Made by a program: the position numbers and the translations under genes. The notes below the pieces were generated by a model. The model worked only from the letters and a program-made list of their open reading frames with translations. It ran no database searches and had not been told where the DNA came from. From Bacteroidota bacterium (GTDB lineage: Bacteria > Bacteroidota > Ignavibacteria > Ignavibacteriales > Melioribacteraceae): DNA of 64,000 nucleotides. Positions 19,244 to 30,503 of this stretch are shown piece by piece (position 1 is the stretch's first letter; each line of letters starts with the position of its first letter). The stretch lies in contig JAEWUC010000003.1 of the NCBI GenBank assembly GCA_023397505.1, positions 558,001 to 622,000 on the forward strand, read 5' to 3'.

Positions 19244-20701
19244 TCACACGCCGGATTCATCCAAAGCGGGTTCCATAAGAAAATTATGAACAGCCGCCGC
19301 GCATTTTCTTCCTTCAGCAATTGCCCATACAATTAACGACTGCCCGCGCCGCATATCTCCGCAAGCAAAAACCTTCGAAAGTGATGTAGCATGACAATTT
19401 TCTTCATCACCGAAATCAGCTTTTACATTGCCGCGCCGATCCAATTCCAAACCGAGTGAAATTAATTCATCAATCAAACCATTCTTTTCGGGATGAACAA
19501 AACCCGCCGCAATAAAAACCAAATCGGCTTTCAACTCAAACTCGGTACCGGGTATATTTTCAATCTTTCCATTGTTAAATTGGCTTTCAACACATGTTAA
19601 AGATTTTAATTCTCCATTTTCATTTCCATTAAAAGAAATTGTATTGATACTCCATTTTCTTTCCGCACCTTCTTCGTGACTTGTGGAAGTTCGAAGAATC
19701 ATAGGCCAATAAGGCCACGGTGTGCTGTCGGGTCTTTCTTCGGAAGGTTTCGGCAGTAATTCAATTTGAGTAATTGATTTTGCGCCCTGCCTGTTTGCAG
19801 TTCCAACGCAGTCACTTCCGGTATCTCCGCCGCCGAGTACAATCACATTTTTATCTTTCGCGTTTATATAATCTTCAACAACATCTCCCGCGTTAATTTT
19901 ATTTTGACGCGTTAAATATTCCATCGCAAAATAAATTCCTTTTAAATCTCTTCCTGGTATAGGAATATCGCGCGGTTTTTCCGAACCGCCCGCAAGAACA
20001 ACTGCATCATGAGTATCAATTAAATCTTTCACCGGTATATCTTTGCCTATGTTGATCCCTGTTTTAAAATCAACACCTTCAATTGCCATCTGTTTAATTC
20101 TTCTATCGATAACATTTTTTTCTAATTTAAAATCCGGGATGCCGTAACGCAGCAACCCGCCGATGCGGTCGTTCTTTTCATAAACAGTAACGGTATGACC
20201 GGCGCGGACTAATTGCTGTGCTGCCGCAAGACCAGCGGGTCCCGATCCAATAACAGCAATGGTTTTCTTTGTAAACACGTGAGCCATTCTCGGCTTTACC
20301 CAGCCCTCTTCAAATCCCTTATCTATAATTGTTCTTTCAATAGCTTTTATTGAAACAGCCGGTTCATTTATCCCGAGAGTGCAAGCGGATTCGCACGGCG
20401 CCGGGCATAATCTTCCGGTGAATTCCGGGAAATTATTTGTTGAGTGAAGATTATCAAGCGCTTCTTTCCAGTGATTTTTGTAAATCAAATCATTCCACTC
20501 GGGAATATAATTTTGAACAGGGCAGCCTGTATCGCCATGGCAAAAAGGAATTCCGCAATCCATACACCGTGCACCTTGTATCTTTGCTTCTTCGGAAGTA
20601 AATCTTTTATCGAACTCTTTAAAGTGTTTTACTCTTTTCTCAACTTTTTCTTTTTTAAGAGTCGCTCTTTGAAATTCCATAAATCCTGTCGGCTTACCCA
20701 T
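19244..20701 (-). CDS. gltD: Glutamate synthase small (beta) subunit
   Basis: FAD/Fe-S subunit that takes electrons from NAD(P)H and delivers them to GltB. 485 residues. The N-terminal Cys-rich region (about 40-110) with [20 protein letters not shown] and CPAPCESAC binds two 4Fe-4S clusters. The FAD Rossmann motif is [13 protein letters not shown] (about 152-164) and the NAD(P)H motif [11 protein letters not shown]. Starts with ATG behind AAAGGAGGTG; its first 8 bases overlap the end of gltB, so translation is coupled. All cofactor ligands appear present. Confidence 0.95.
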   Translation of the reverse strand: MGKPTGFMEFQRATLKKEKVEKRVKHFKEFDKRFTSEEAKIQGARCMDCGIPFCHGDTGCPVQNYIPEWNDLIYKNHWKEALDNLHSTNNFPEFTGRLCPAPCESACTLGINEPAVSIKAIERTIIDKGFEEGWVKPRMAHVFTKKTIAVIGSGPAGLAAAQQLVRAGHTVTVYEKNDRIGGLLRYGIPDFKLEKNVIDRRIKQMAIEGVDFKTGINIGKDIPVKDLIDTHDAVVLAGGSEKPRDIPIPGRDLKGIYFAMEYLTRQNKINAGDVVEDYINAKDKNVIVLGGGDTGSDCVGTANRQGAKSITQIELLPKPSEERPDSTPWPYWPMILRTSTSHEEGAERKWSINTISFNGNENGELKSLTCVESQFNNGKIENIPGTEFELKADLVFIAAGFVHPEKNGLIDELISLGLELDRRGNVKADFGDEENCHATSLSKVFACGDMRRGQSLIVWAIAEGRKCAAAVHNFLMEPALDESGV

Positions 20702-23700
20702 GTAACACCTCCTTTACTTCGGATTTTTTGGAAGATGATTTTTTCGTTTTATCTTGAGCCATTTTTGCAAGCGCGCGTTTGTATTCGCCGGGAATTATTT
20801 TCCAGAAATTATCTTTTTCCACCGACCAATTATTTAAAATGTGCTCTGCTCTTTTTGAACCGGTGTATTCAAAATGTTTTTTAATCATTTCGTGAACTTC
20901 CTCAACGTCTTCATCATATATCAAATACTCAACATCAACTAGGCTATGATTGATAAATTTATTTGCCTCGCGCGATGGATCCCAAATGTATGCGATACCA
21001 CCCGACATTCCCGCGGCAAAATTTCTTCCCGTTTTACCGAGAACAACAACTCTCCCGCCGGTCATGTATTCGCAGCAGTGATCGCCCACGCCTTCAATGA
21101 CAGCATATGCTCCGGAATTTCTGACAGCAAATCTTTCACCCGCAACTCCGTTAATATATATTTCCCCGCTTGTTGCACCGTACAAACATGTGTTTCCGAT
21201 AATAATATTTTCCTCGGCATTGAACGTTACTTCGGGCGGAATTTTAACAACAAGTCGTCCGCCGGAAAGTCCTTTACCAGTGTAATCGTTTGATTCCCCC
21301 GTTAAGAATAAATCAACTCCCTTCGCTAAAAATGTTCCAAAACTTTGCCCAGCGGTACCGCGTAATTCAATTTTAATTGTTCCGTCTGGCAATCCTTCTT
21401 CGCCGTAACGTTTTGCAATTTCACTCGAAAGCATTGTTCCAACGCTGCGGTTAATATTTCTAATTCTTGTTTTGATATGAACTTTCTCTTTCCGTTCGAG
21501 CGCTGGTAAAGATTGTTTAATTAATTCATGATCAAATTGATCTTCAAGTCCGTGATCTTGTCCACGTGTTCTAAACAAATTTGTATCGTACAGCGGTTCC
21601 GGTTTGAAAAGCGGTTTGCTTAAATCTATACCGCGCGCCTTCCAATGATTGTATAATTTTTTGGGAATAATTTTATCTGTTTGACCGATCATTTCATTCA
21701 TTGTTCTAAATCCCAGCTTAGCCATATATTCGCGCACCTCTTCGGCAATGAAGAACATAAAATTAATTACATACTCCGGTTTGCCAGTAAATTTTTTACG
21801 AAGTTCGGGGTCCTGCGTTGCAACTCCAACGGGACAAGTATTAAGATGACATTTGCGCATCATAATACAACCTTGAGTTACAAGTGGTGCGGTTGCAAAA
21901 CCAAATTCTTCTGCGCCGAGCAGTGCTGCAACTACAACATCGCGACCGGTTTTTAATTGACCATCGGTTGCAAGATAAACTCTATCACGCAATCCGTTTA
22001 AAACTAAAGTTTGGTGTGCTTCACTCAATCCCAACTCCCAAGGCGTTCCGGCATATTGAATTGATGAAACCGGACTAGCACCGGTACCGCCGTCGTGTCC
22101 GCTGATTAAAATATGATCGGCATGCGCTTTTGCAACTCCTGCGGCAACTGTTCCAACACCGACTTCCGAAACAAGTTTTACACTAATACGTGCTTTCGGA
22201 TTTATATTTTTTAGATCAAAGATTAACTGCTTCAAATCTTCAATAGAATAAATATCGTGATGCGGAGGCGGTGAAATTAATGTAACACCCGGAGTACTGT
22301 GTCGAACTTTAGCGATTATCTCGCTAACTTTATGACCAGGTAGTTGACCGCCCTCGCCGGGTTTTGCGCCCTGTGCCATTTTAATTTGCAGTTCGTCTGC
22401 GTTTACAAGATAGTGCGCGGTAACTCCAAAACGTGCGGAAGCAACTTGTTTAATCGCGCTACGCATGCTGTCACCGTTCGGAAGCGTGTCGAATCTTTCA
22501 GACTCCTCACCGCCCTCCCCGGTGTTTGATTTTCCGCCGATGCGGTTCATTGCAATCGCAAGGTTTGAATGCGCTTCGTATGAAATTGATCCGAAGCTCA
22601 TTGCACCGGTCGAAAATCTTTTAACTATTTCCGCCGCCGGTTCAACTTCTTCAATGGGGATTGGAGTTTTCGAGTAATCAAATTCGAACAAACTTCTTAA
22701 TGTTACCCTTTTCTTTTCCTGATTGTTAATGAGTTCAGCATATTCTTTATAGGTGCTAAATTCATTCTTCTTTGTACTTAATTGCAATTTGGAAATTGTC
22801 AACGGATTCCAAAGATGATTTTCGCCGTCTCTTCTATAATGATATAATCCTCCAACATCAAGCATACTTTGATCAACTTGCGGATCAAGCGCGTGAATAT
22901 GACGTCGTATTGTTTCTTCTTCAAGCATTTCCAAGCTTAGTCCTTCAATACGCGTCGGTGTTCCGGTAAAATAGTTTTCTATTATTTCGGTATCCAAACC
23001 GATAGCTTCGAAAATCTGCGCTCCACAATATGACTGCAATGTGCTGATTCCCATTTTGCTGAAAATTTTGAAAAGTCCTTTACTTACGGCTTTGACAAAA
23101 TTTTTCTTTACTGTTCCATAATCTAAACCGGCGGGTAAAAATTTATTCTCGGTTAAGTAAGCCAGCGTTTCGTAAGCAAGATATGGATTAACTGCATTGG
23201 CGCCGTAACCGCAAAGCAACGCAAAGTGATGAACTTCCCTCGGCTCGCCGGATTCAATAATAATTCCTGTTTTAGTTCTTAAACCCACACGAAGCAAAAC
23301 ATGATGAATTGCAGAAGTTGCCAGCAAACTTGGAATAGCCGCATTGTTTCTATCTGTTCCTTTGTCGGATAAAATCAAAAGTGAATTACCTGATTTAACC
23401 GCATCAACTGCTTCCTGGCAAATTTGATCGAGGCGTTCGCGCATGTTGTGGCGTACAAACGGATTGAACAATAACGGTATCGTGTGTGCTTTAAAATGTC
23501 CGCGAGCTATGTGACGAATCTTTTCCATCTGCGAATTTGAAAGCAGAGGATGTTCCAATTCTAAACGATGTGCATGCTGTGGAGTTTCCGCCAAAAGATT
23601 TTGCTCGGGTCCTACATATGCTGTTAATTCCATTACAAGCTCTTCGCGTATAGCGTCAATCGGAGGATTTGTAACTTGAGCAAACAACTGTTTAAAATAT

Positions 23701-25298
23701 CTGAACAACAATTGCGGTTTATCGGATAAAACCGCGAGCGCTGCATCTGTTCCCATAGAACCGATTGCTTCTTCGCCCTTTTCAGCCATTGGAAGCATAA
23801 CTGTAAACAAATCTTCTTTTGTATATCCGAAAATCCTTTGGCGAATATGAAGCGTATCAAATTCGGCATTATAGATATAATCCGGAGTAGGCAGATGACT
23901 CATCTTAATCATATTTTCATTTACCCATTTTCTATAGGGCTGACGAGTTACAATATCTTTTTTAATTTCTTCGTCTTCAATTATTCTACCTTGATTAAGA
24001 TCAAGAATAAACATTTTGCCGGGCTGAAGCTTTCCCTTAACTTTTACATTCTCAGGTTCACATCTCCAAGTACCTGCTTCGGATGTTAAAACAACTTGAT
24101 CATCTTTTGTTATAACATAGCGCGAAGGACGCAAACCGTTTCTATCCAAAGTTGCGCCGATAATATTACCGTCCGTGAATACAACTGCAGCGGGGCCATC
24201 CCACGGCTCCATCATTGTTGCATGATATTCATAAAATGCTTTTCTGTCGGGATCCATTAAATCATTTTTTGACCACGCTTCGGGAATCATCATCATCATT
24301 GCGTGCGGCAGACTTCTTCCGCTCATCACAAGAAGTTCAAGAACAGAATCGAAAGTAGCCGAGTCGCTTTGTCCTTCCATAATAATTGGAAGCATCCTCT
24401 TTAAATCTTTTCCATAGTACGGCGATTCCATAACATGCTGGCGTGCAGCCATCCAGTTTTTATTTCCGCGTAAAGTATTTATTTCACCGTTGTGCGCTAT
24501 CATTCTAAACGGGTGAGCAAGATCCCAGGTTGGAAATGTATTCGTTGAAAATCTCATGTGAAGCATAACCATTGCGGATTTCATGTCGGGATCGCTGAGA
24601 TCTTTATAATAATTCATCATCTGCTGCGCAAGAAGCATTCCTTTATAAACCAATGTCTTACACGAGAACGATGGGACATAATATTTGCTTCTGTCAAGTT
24701 TTAATTCCGTTCGAATACGGTGATCGATAATTCTACGGATCAGATATAATTTTCTTTCGAACTCATCACGGTCTACAATTTTTTTGTTTGCGGCAATAAA
24801 ACATTGGCGGATAAACGGCTGTGTAGCTTGCGCGCCTTTGCCGGGTACAGTCGGATCAACAGGAACATCGCGCCAACCTAAAAACTTTTGATTTTCATCT
24901 ATTACAATTTTTTCAATAATGTTTTCAACATTCTTTCTAAGAATAGAATTTTGCGGAAGAAAAATCATCCCCACAGCGTAACGTCCTTCTTCGGGTAAAA
25001 TAATATTATTTTGTGCAGCAACTTTACGCATGAATTCATCGGGAATCTGAATTAAAATTCCTGCACCGTCGCCAGTGTTCGGATCCGCACCCACAGCGCC
25101 TCGGTGTTCAAGATTTTTCAGAACATCTAAACCTTTATCAATAATTTCCCGGGATTTCTTTCCTTTAACATCTGCCACAAAACCCATTCCGCATGCGTCG
25201 TGTTCAAATGCAGGGGTGTACATTCCTTTTATTTCACTGTCGGATATTTTCTCTCTTAACAAATGGTCAATTATATTTGATTCGTTCAATCTTGACAT
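20694..25298 (-). CDS. gltB: Glutamate synthase large (alpha) subunit
   Basis: Converts glutamine plus 2-oxoglutarate to two glutamates. 1534 residues. The class II glutamine amidotransferase domain starts at catalytic C36 in HDACGMGF (after removal of a 35-residue propeptide). It is followed by the central domain, the FMN synthase domain with [14 protein letters not shown] and [10 protein letters not shown], the 3Fe-4S cysteines in [17 protein letters not shown], and the C-terminal GXGXG beta-helix repeats ([22 protein letters not shown]). Forms a leftward operon with gltD. A GGGAGGG lies a little far (13 bases) from the ATG. With IDH supplying 2-oxoglutarate, this is the main ammonium-assimilation route visible. 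Confidence 0.96.
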   Translation of the reverse strand: MSRLNESNIIDHLLREKISDSEIKGMYTPAFEHDACGMGFVADVKGKKSREIIDKGLDVLKNLEHRGAVGADPNTGDGAGILIQIPDEFMRKVAAQNNIILPEEGRYAVGMIFLPQNSILRKNVENIIEKIVIDENQKFLGWRDVPVDPTVPGKGAQATQPFIRQCFIAANKKIVDRDEFERKLYLIRRIIDHRIRTELKLDRSKYYVPSFSCKTLVYKGMLLAQQMMNYYKDLSDPDMKSAMVMLHMRFSTNTFPTWDLAHPFRMIAHNGEINTLRGNKNWMAARQHVMESPYYGKDLKRMLPIIMEGQSDSATFDSVLELLVMSGRSLPHAMMMMIPEAWSKNDLMDPDRKAFYEYHATMMEPWDGPAAVVFTDGNIIGATLDRNGLRPSRYVITKDDQVVLTSEAGTWRCEPENVKVKGKLQPGKMFILDLNQGRIIEDEEIKKDIVTRQPYRKWVNENMIKMSHLPTPDYIYNAEFDTLHIRQRIFGYTKEDLFTVMLPMAEKGEEAIGSMGTDAALAVLSDKPQLLFRYFKQLFAQVTNPPIDAIREELVMELTAYVGPEQNLLAETPQHAHRLELEHPLLSNSQMEKIRHIARGHFKAHTIPLLFNPFVRHNMRERLDQICQEAVDAVKSGNSLLILSDKGTDRNNAAIPSLLATSAIHHVLLRVGLRTKTGIIIESGEPREVHHFALLCGYGANAVNPYLAYETLAYLTENKFLPAGLDYGTVKKNFVKAVSKGLFKIFSKMGISTLQSYCGAQIFEAIGLDTEIIENYFTGTPTRIEGLSLEMLEEETIRRHIHALDPQVDQSMLDVGGLYHYRRDGENHLWNPLTISKLQLSTKKNEFSTYKEYAELINNQEKKRVTLRSLFEFDYSKTPIPIEEVEPAAEIVKRFSTGAMSFGSISYEAHSNLAIAMNRIGGKSNTGEGGEESERFDTLPNGDSMRSAIKQVASARFGVTAHYLVNADELQIKMAQGAKPGEGGQLPGHKVSEIIAKVRHSTPGVTLISPPPHHDIYSIEDLKQLIFDLKNINPKARISVKLVSEVGVGTVAAGVAKAHADHILISGHDGGTGASPVSSIQYAGTPWELGLSEAHQTLVLNGLRDRVYLATDGQLKTGRDVVVAALLGAEEFGFATAPLVTQGCIMMRKCHLNTCPVGVATQDPELRKKFTGKPEYVINFMFFIAEEVREYMAKLGFRTMNEMIGQTDKIIPKKLYNHWKARGIDLSKPLFKPEPLYDTNLFRTRGQDHGLEDQFDHELIKQSLPALERKEKVHIKTRIRNINRSVGTMLSSEIAKRYGEEGLPDGTIKIELRGTAGQSFGTFLAKGVDLFLTGESNDYTGKGLSGGRLVVKIPPEVTFNAEENIIIGNTCLYGATSGEIYINGVAGERFAVRNSGAYAVIEGVGDHCCEYMTGGRVVVLGKTGRNFAAGMSGGIAYIWDPSREANKFINHSLVDVEYLIYDEDVEEVHEMIKKHFEYTGSKRAEHILNNWSVEKDNFWKIIPGEYKRALAKMAQDKTKKSSSKKSEVKEVLHG

Positions 25299-25501
25299 TC
25301 TTAACTAGCCCTCCCTAAATATTTATTTGAGAAGATAAAATCCTTTTGTGTTTATGAAATGTCCTTGAAAATGGGGCTGCAATTCCGGTTTTGTAAGGAA
25401 TTTACATAATTTCATAAAATTTCTAAGGTAATTTAGAATATTTTACGACTTTTTCAACAGATTGGACAAATTCTACCTGACTTTTTCTAAGTCACAAAAG
25501 T

Positions 25502-26650
25502 CTAAAATTTTTCGACGGTAATTATTTTTCCGTCTTTCTGAAGATTTGAAATAAGAAGAGGTAGGATTTTTTCGCGTGTTAGTATTCCGCTTTGTTTAAA
25601 ACTTATTTCTTCACCGGCAGGATTTTTTGATCCGCCGATAAAAAAGTTTACTCGGTCGGCAATATTCATCAATGCAAATAATTCCGTAACCGGACTGTTT
25701 TTTTCGAGGCACTTCATGTCTTCACCCCAAATATTGAAAAGCTGGTTTAAAGTAACCGCACCCTCTGTAACCAAGTCGATTCCTTCAACTTCATAATTAG
25801 GAGGTGCAATCAAACTATTAAAGTTCGGGTTAATCTCAAGTTCCTTATTTAAAACACGGGCTACAATCTTTGCTGTTGTAGCGCCGCATACTATTTTAAT
25901 TCCTTCGGTATTTAAAAACTTTTTTACGATTAGTTCGTCATCATCGGAATTTACCGGAGGACCTGTTAATAAATTTATTACTTTTCCACGACGGCAATAA
26001 ATCAGTGAAACAGAACAGTCGTCTTCGCATTTATCTTTCCAGATTTTTTTTGCTTCGTTTAAAATCAATTTTGGTAGATCAATAATATTGGCACCAGTCA
26101 TCAAGGCATCGTTCACAAATTTATTAACGCCTTCAATTCCCCAGCCGTGTACAAATCCCTTTCCAATTCCCGCCTGAGTAATCCCGTCGCTCATTACAAT
26201 TATACCCTCGCCTTTATTTAACGAACAGCTTGCTTCGCCAACAATACCGTCGGAAAAAGTTTGTGTTATACTTTTCAATGGAGTTGAATAACGTTTGGAA
26301 ACAAAAAGTGCGTCGGGCATTTCGTATGTAAGAATTGATGCAACACCGTCCGGCAAAACACGCGCTACAGAAAAGAACGCGCACGGCAAATCTTTTTTGC
26401 GCGCTTCTTCCATCGAGTGAACAATATTCGCAAATGCCTGTCTGAGTGAAAAACCGTTTTGCAAAAGTTCTTTCATACGGGCGATAGTCATTGTCGCCGC
26501 AACGTTTGCTTTGATACCCGAACCTACGCCGTCGCACAACACATGAATAGTTGAAGTTTTATCGCGCAATGTGTGGCAAACATCTCCGCTAGGTTTTTCA
26601 AACTTTTTCGAGATTTGAGATGTTATGGTTTCGAAGTATAAGTATCCCAT
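25502..26650 (-). CDS. SpoIIE-type protein phosphatase linked to [FeFe] hydrogenase locus
   Basis: 382 residues. Residues 1-220 form a PP2C/SpoIIE phosphatase with metal-binding motifs CDGVGSGIKA (39-48), MSDGI (153-157) and EDDCSV (209-214). The remaining ~160 residues (from about GPPVNSDDDE) are a separate domain of unknown function with KIVCGATTAKIVARVL and EGIDLVTEGAVTLNQL. The ATG at 26648-26650 is preferred over an upstream TTG. It overlaps the end of the H-cluster/PAS protein by 28 bases, so the two are translationally coupled. Protein-phosphatase-linked sensory hydrogenase loci are a known arrangement; the substrate phosphoprotein is not encoded here. Confidence 0.82.
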   Translation of the reverse strand: MGYLYFETITSQISKKFEKPSGDVCHTLRDKTSTIHVLCDGVGSGIKANVAATMTIARMKELLQNGFSLRQAFANIVHSMEEARKKDLPCAFFSVARVLPDGVASILTYEMPDALFVSKRYSTPLKSITQTFSDGIVGEASCSLNKGEGIIVMSDGITQAGIGKGFVHGWGIEGVNKFVNDALMTGANIIDLPKLILNEAKKIWKDKCEDDCSVSLIYCRRGKVINLLTGPPVNSDDDELIVKKFLNTEGIKIVCGATTAKIVARVLNKELEINPNFNSLIAPPNYEVEGIDLVTEGAVTLNQLFNIWGEDMKCLEKNSPVTELFALMNIADRVNFFIGGSKNPAGEEISFKQSGILTREKILPLLISNLQKDGKIITVEKF

Positions 26651-28395
26651 AACCAATTCTTTTTATTGGCGATGTTTTTCATCTTTTCATCCTGCGTAAG
26701 TTTTAGAAGATTCTCAACAAGTTCTTCGCCTTTTGCCGTATTTTCACCTAGGAGTTTTGCAAGCTGCTGCGCCATTTCAATTTGATGATCAAGAAGTTCC
26801 TGCGCCTGATGAATTGTCTTTTCGCGGAGTGAATCCAACTTTTCTACATCTGTAAGATTTTTTGTGATGTCGACAAAAATCCCGATGTACTGTTTTTCTT
26901 CAATAAGCTTATACATTATTTGATGACAAGTTAACCCGTAGTTTTCGTGCTTGATTGTCTTTTCTATTTTATCGGTCTCGCTTTCTTTTAATTTTACGAA
27001 CGGTTCCGGGTCCATCAAATATGAAATTCTTTTGCCTACAACTGAATTTGTACTCATGAAAAACTTTTTAAATGCGGGATTCATATGAATGATTTCAAGT
27101 TCCTCATTCAAAATTACTATGCCGTTCGGCGACGTTTCTATAATTCTATCCGTTCGCTGCTCGGCAAGTCTGCGCATGTACGGTATGCAAGATTCAATTT
27201 CAACCATTCCATTTAAAATTGCATTAGCATTTTCGAGGCATGATGAATAACCGCACGCACCGCAATTCAACCGGTCTTCTTCCTGAAGTTTTCCCGTCTG
27301 CTCAAAAACAGAACGAATTTTTTCTTCCGAATATTCTACTTCTTTTATAGCTGAATTATGGCTGAAAGATGTTCGTAAATTTACTTTGTGCTCTTGTGCA
27401 AATTCTTCTTTCAAAAAATTTTTGTTCGCATAATTAATAACATTCTGCTTTCTTAAAAACACATTTTGAGTTCTCGGTAATCCCGGACCGTTAACGCAGC
27501 CGGAAGCACAAATCAATGGTTCAATTAAAACCTTTGATGACGATTTGGAAAATGAATTAATTGCGTCTTCAATTCTTTCTATACCGCTCATCGAATAAAC
27601 CGAAGTATTTAAATTATCCGTTTGAAGAGAAGCAGTTTTGAACATTCCGCCGGTCAAAGGAAACAACCGCGCGTTGCCTATTACTTCTTCGTCGAATTTG
27701 CTTGCTTCGAACATTTTAAAATCGATTTGTTCTTCTTCAAACCATTCAAGCAGTTCGGTGAAAGTTAAGACAGCATCAACAATTCCTTCATTCTCTGGGC
27801 GTTCCGCTTCTCCTTTTTTTGCAAGACAGGGGCCAATGAAAACAACTTTACAATTTTTACCGAGCTTATCTTTCAAATTTTTTGCATGGGCAATCATAGG
27901 TGAAACAACGGGCGTTAAATTCTTAACTTCTTCCGGCTGATATTTTTCGACATAATTAACAAACGAAGAACATGCGGTTGCCAAACACATTCCTTTGTTC
28001 TGATGACTAAAAATTTCATGAGTTTCTTTTGCAACATAATACGCCGCCTCGGCGGTTTCGCTTATAAAATCAAAACCAAACCTGCGAAGTACAGATGGAA
28101 TTCTTTCAACCTGCCATTCTTCAAAAATTGCCGGGAACGACGGCGCAATTGATACAGCCACGTTGTTATTTTCAATTAATAGACGTTTAACTTTTTCAAT
28201 ATCGCGGCGGAATTGTTTTGCATTTTGAGGACATTCCTTCAAGCATGTGCCGCATAAAATACATCTTTCGTTTTCAACAAATGCCTGTCCGTCAATCAAA
28301 CGAATTGCATTTACAGGACAGTTACGCAAGCATCTGTAGCAATCACGGCAGCGGGCTTTGTTAGTAAAAATTATTTGTCGTTCATTTGTTATCAT
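26623..28395 (-). CDS. H-cluster-domain / 4Fe-4S / PAS protein, putative hydrogen or redox sensor
   Basis: 590 residues. Order: two 4Fe-4S clusters (C16/19/22/26 and C45/48/51/55); a [FeFe]-hydrogenase-like domain (about 70-330); a further 4Fe-4S motif GACGYSSC (C378, C381, C386, likely C403); a PAS domain (about 412-515); a C-terminal coiled coil. The four cysteines that hold the H-cluster are kept (C142, C190, C296, C300) but the loops are altered: TACSS instead of TSCCP, GPCLAKK instead of MPCTAKK, and CASGC instead of CPGGC. The proton-relay Cys is Ala141. This pattern matches sensory (group C-like) [FeFe] hydrogenases such as HydS, not the catalytic ones. It is followed by a coupled SpoIIE phosphatase, the likely output. 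Confidence 0.82.
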   Translation of the reverse strand: MITNERQIIFTNKARCRDCYRCLRNCPVNAIRLIDGQAFVENERCILCGTCLKECPQNAKQFRRDIEKVKRLLIENNNVAVSIAPSFPAIFEEWQVERIPSVLRRFGFDFISETAEAAYYVAKETHEIFSHQNKGMCLATACSSFVNYVEKYQPEEVKNLTPVVSPMIAHAKNLKDKLGKNCKVVFIGPCLAKKGEAERPENEGIVDAVLTFTELLEWFEEEQIDFKMFEASKFDEEVIGNARLFPLTGGMFKTASLQTDNLNTSVYSMSGIERIEDAINSFSKSSSKVLIEPLICASGCVNGPGLPRTQNVFLRKQNVINYANKNFLKEEFAQEHKVNLRTSFSHNSAIKEVEYSEEKIRSVFEQTGKLQEEDRLNCGACGYSSCLENANAILNGMVEIESCIPYMRRLAEQRTDRIIETSPNGIVILNEELEIIHMNPAFKKFFMSTNSVVGKRISYLMDPEPFVKLKESETDKIEKTIKHENYGLTCHQIMYKLIEEKQYIGIFVDITKNLTDVEKLDSLREKTIHQAQELLDHQIEMAQQLAKLLGENTAKGEELVENLLKLTQDEKMKNIANKKNWLWDTYTSKP

Positions 28396-28444
28396 ATTCT
28401 TTACTTACCCTAAACCATCCCTTTAAAACATAGAAATTTAAAAG

Positions 28445-28468
28445 CCCCTTCTCTTTCAAGAGAAGGGG
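28445..28468 (-). terminator. Strong hairpin between hydA and the sensor-like gene
   Basis: Perfect 11-base inverted repeat CCCCTTCTCTT / AAGAGAAGGGG with a 2-base centre. On the minus strand it is followed by CTTTTAAATTT. It lies 15 bases after the hydA stop and 50 before the next start. It could end most hydCBA transcripts and leave the sensor and phosphatase at lower expression. Similar C/G-rich palindromes also occur as dispersed repeats. Confidence 0.65.
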
Positions 28469-28483
28469 TTGGGGATGAGTTCA

Positions 28484-30502
28484 TTATTTTGTTGCAACAA
28501 ATTCTGTTTCAAGTTTTTTATTCAAAACAGAAACTGCTTTTTCGAAAGTGCACTGCGGAATATGTTCACCGGCAATCATCACGTTTGGACCTTCGCTGCA
28601 CTTTTCCATACAGAAAGTTGCGCTTACATCAACATTATCCTTCAAACCTTTATCTTCAATATATTTCAGCATTTGAGCTATCAACTTTTGAGATTTCTTA
28701 ACATAACAATTCGTACCAACGCAAACTTTAACTTCCAACTTTTGAGAACCGGCACCTTCGATGAAACTTAATTCCGATTCAAAAATGCGTTTTCTGTTTT
28801 TATACTCGGTATGAAGCAATTTATGTGCCTCGTGACTGTTCGGTTCGATAAGCAAGTTTTTGTACAAATCTTGAACATACGGGTTGTCCTGCGATTTGTG
28901 TAACTGTAAAGTTTTATCGGAATTGAAAAGTCCGAGCGTTCTTTCTTTTTTAGTATTTTCTTCGAAGATAAACGGTTGACCCGCACCGCCGATGCATCCG
29001 CCGGGACAAGCCATAACTTCAATCAAATCGTACTCGGCTTCACCTTTTTTGATTTTGTTAAGAAGCGATTTTGTGTTTTTCAATCCGCTTACAATAGCAA
29101 GTTGAACCTTTGTTCCGTTAAGATTAACTTCGGCTTCGCGAATTGATTCATCGCCGCGTAATTCATGAAATTCAAAGTTGGAAAGTTTTACGCCGTTAAC
29201 TTTTTCGCATGCGTATCGAAGAACTGCTTCGGAAACTCCGCCGCTGTTTCCGAAAATTACTCCCGCACCGGTTTTAAAACCCATCGGCAAATCAAGAGAT
29301 TCGGGTGTTAAATCTTCGAAGCGAATTCCCGCCTGTTTAATCATCGCTGCGAGCTCTTGCGTTGTTAAAACATAATCGACTTCCTTTTCGTTTCCGTGTT
29401 TAAATTCAGGTCTGTTCGCTTCAACTTTTTTAGCCGTGCAAGGCATTATTGAAACCACAACGAGGTCTTCTCTTTTAATACCAAGCTGCTCGGGAAGAAT
29501 TTCTTTTGCAACTGAGCCGAACATTTGTTGGGGCGATTTGCATGTAGAGAGATTGGGCAAGTATTCGGGGAAGTATTGCTCGGCATATTTAACCCAACCC
29601 GGGCAGCATGATGTAAATTGAGGAAGTTTTTCGTTGTTCGTTTTTCTTTTTATGAATTCATTTGCTTCTTCAAGCACAGTTAAATCCGCTGCGAAAGATG
29701 TATCAAATACTTTGTCGAAACCTATCATTTTCATCGCGGCTACTATCTGTCCAATTAAAAGTGTTCCTGGTTTCATTCCAAATAATTCACCGATTGCAAC
29801 ACGAACAGCCGGGGCTATTTGAGCAACAACCGTTTTTTTAGGATTGTCAATTTCTTTCCAAACATCTTTAACATAAAATTTAGGAGTGATTGCACCAGTT
29901 GGACAAACGCGTGCACACTGTCCGCAATCAACGCATTCAACTTGTGCGAGGTCTTTACCGAGTGCCGGAAGCACAGTAACTTTCGATCCGCGGTGTGCAA
30001 AATCTATTGCGCCGATATCCTGTATTTCATAACAAGCGCGAACGCAATCGCCGCAGAGAATACATTTATTCGGATCGCGTACAAGCGCATCGGACGAAAA
30101 ATCGAGCGGCTTAACTTCTTCGGTCATTTTAAATCTTACTTTATCAACACCGAGGTTGTTTGCCAAATCCTGGAGTTTACAGCTATCGCTCTTTACACAA
30201 GTCGTACAGCTTTTATCATGATTTGCAAGTAAAAGTTCAAGTGCAATTTTTCTAATGTTGCGAACTTCCGGCGTGTGTGTTTTAACAACTAAACCTTCTT
30301 CCGGTTTTGTAGTACACGAAGTAATAATTCCTCTTCCTGTAATATCAACAACGCACATTCTGCATGCGCCGTAAACACTCAATTCCGAATGATAACAAAA
30401 AGTTGGTATTTCAATATTCGCTTTGCGGATAACTTCCAGCAAATTTCTTTCATCGCCGAAAGCTACTTCTCTTCCATTTATAGTTAATGTTTTCGATTTC
30501 AT
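28484..30502 (-). CDS. hydA: [FeFe] hydrogenase catalytic subunit, trimeric bifurcating type
   Basis: Evolves or oxidises H2 at the H-cluster. 672 residues from the ATG at 30500-30502, which follows GGAGG. N-terminal 2Fe-2S (C36, C47, C50, C63), His-ligated 4Fe-4S (H95, C99, C102, C108), two 4Fe-4S clusters (from C147 and C190). Catalytic loops: TSCCPGW (C299/C300), MPCTAKK (C355), MACPGGC (C499/C503). A C-terminal thioredoxin-like 2Fe-2S domain (about 595-672) is characteristic of HydA in HydABC enzymes. Those enzymes couple NADH and reduced ferredoxin to H2. hydB ends one base before this start. Maturases hydEFG are not in the window. Confidence 0.96.
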   Translation of the reverse strand: MKSKTLTINGREVAFGDERNLLEVIRKANIEIPTFCYHSELSVYGACRMCVVDITGRGIITSCTTKPEEGLVVKTHTPEVRNIRKIALELLLANHDKSCTTCVKSDSCKLQDLANNLGVDKVRFKMTEEVKPLDFSSDALVRDPNKCILCGDCVRACYEIQDIGAIDFAHRGSKVTVLPALGKDLAQVECVDCGQCARVCPTGAITPKFYVKDVWKEIDNPKKTVVAQIAPAVRVAIGELFGMKPGTLLIGQIVAAMKMIGFDKVFDTSFAADLTVLEEANEFIKRKTNNEKLPQFTSCCPGWVKYAEQYFPEYLPNLSTCKSPQQMFGSVAKEILPEQLGIKREDLVVVSIMPCTAKKVEANRPEFKHGNEKEVDYVLTTQELAAMIKQAGIRFEDLTPESLDLPMGFKTGAGVIFGNSGGVSEAVLRYACEKVNGVKLSNFEFHELRGDESIREAEVNLNGTKVQLAIVSGLKNTKSLLNKIKKGEAEYDLIEVMACPGGCIGGAGQPFIFEENTKKERTLGLFNSDKTLQLHKSQDNPYVQDLYKNLLIEPNSHEAHKLLHTEYKNRKRIFESELSFIEGAGSQKLEVKVCVGTNCYVKKSQKLIAQMLKYIEDKGLKDNVDVSATFCMEKCSEGPNVMIAGEHIPQCTFEKAVSVLNKKLETEFVATK

Positions 30503-30503
30503 T

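Noticed and set aside
25478..25494. TGACTT/AAGTCA hairpin and two GACTTTTTC direct repeats upstream of gltB
   Set aside because: Weak six-base stem and short repeats in AT-rich DNA; no promoter spacing that would make them convincing operators.
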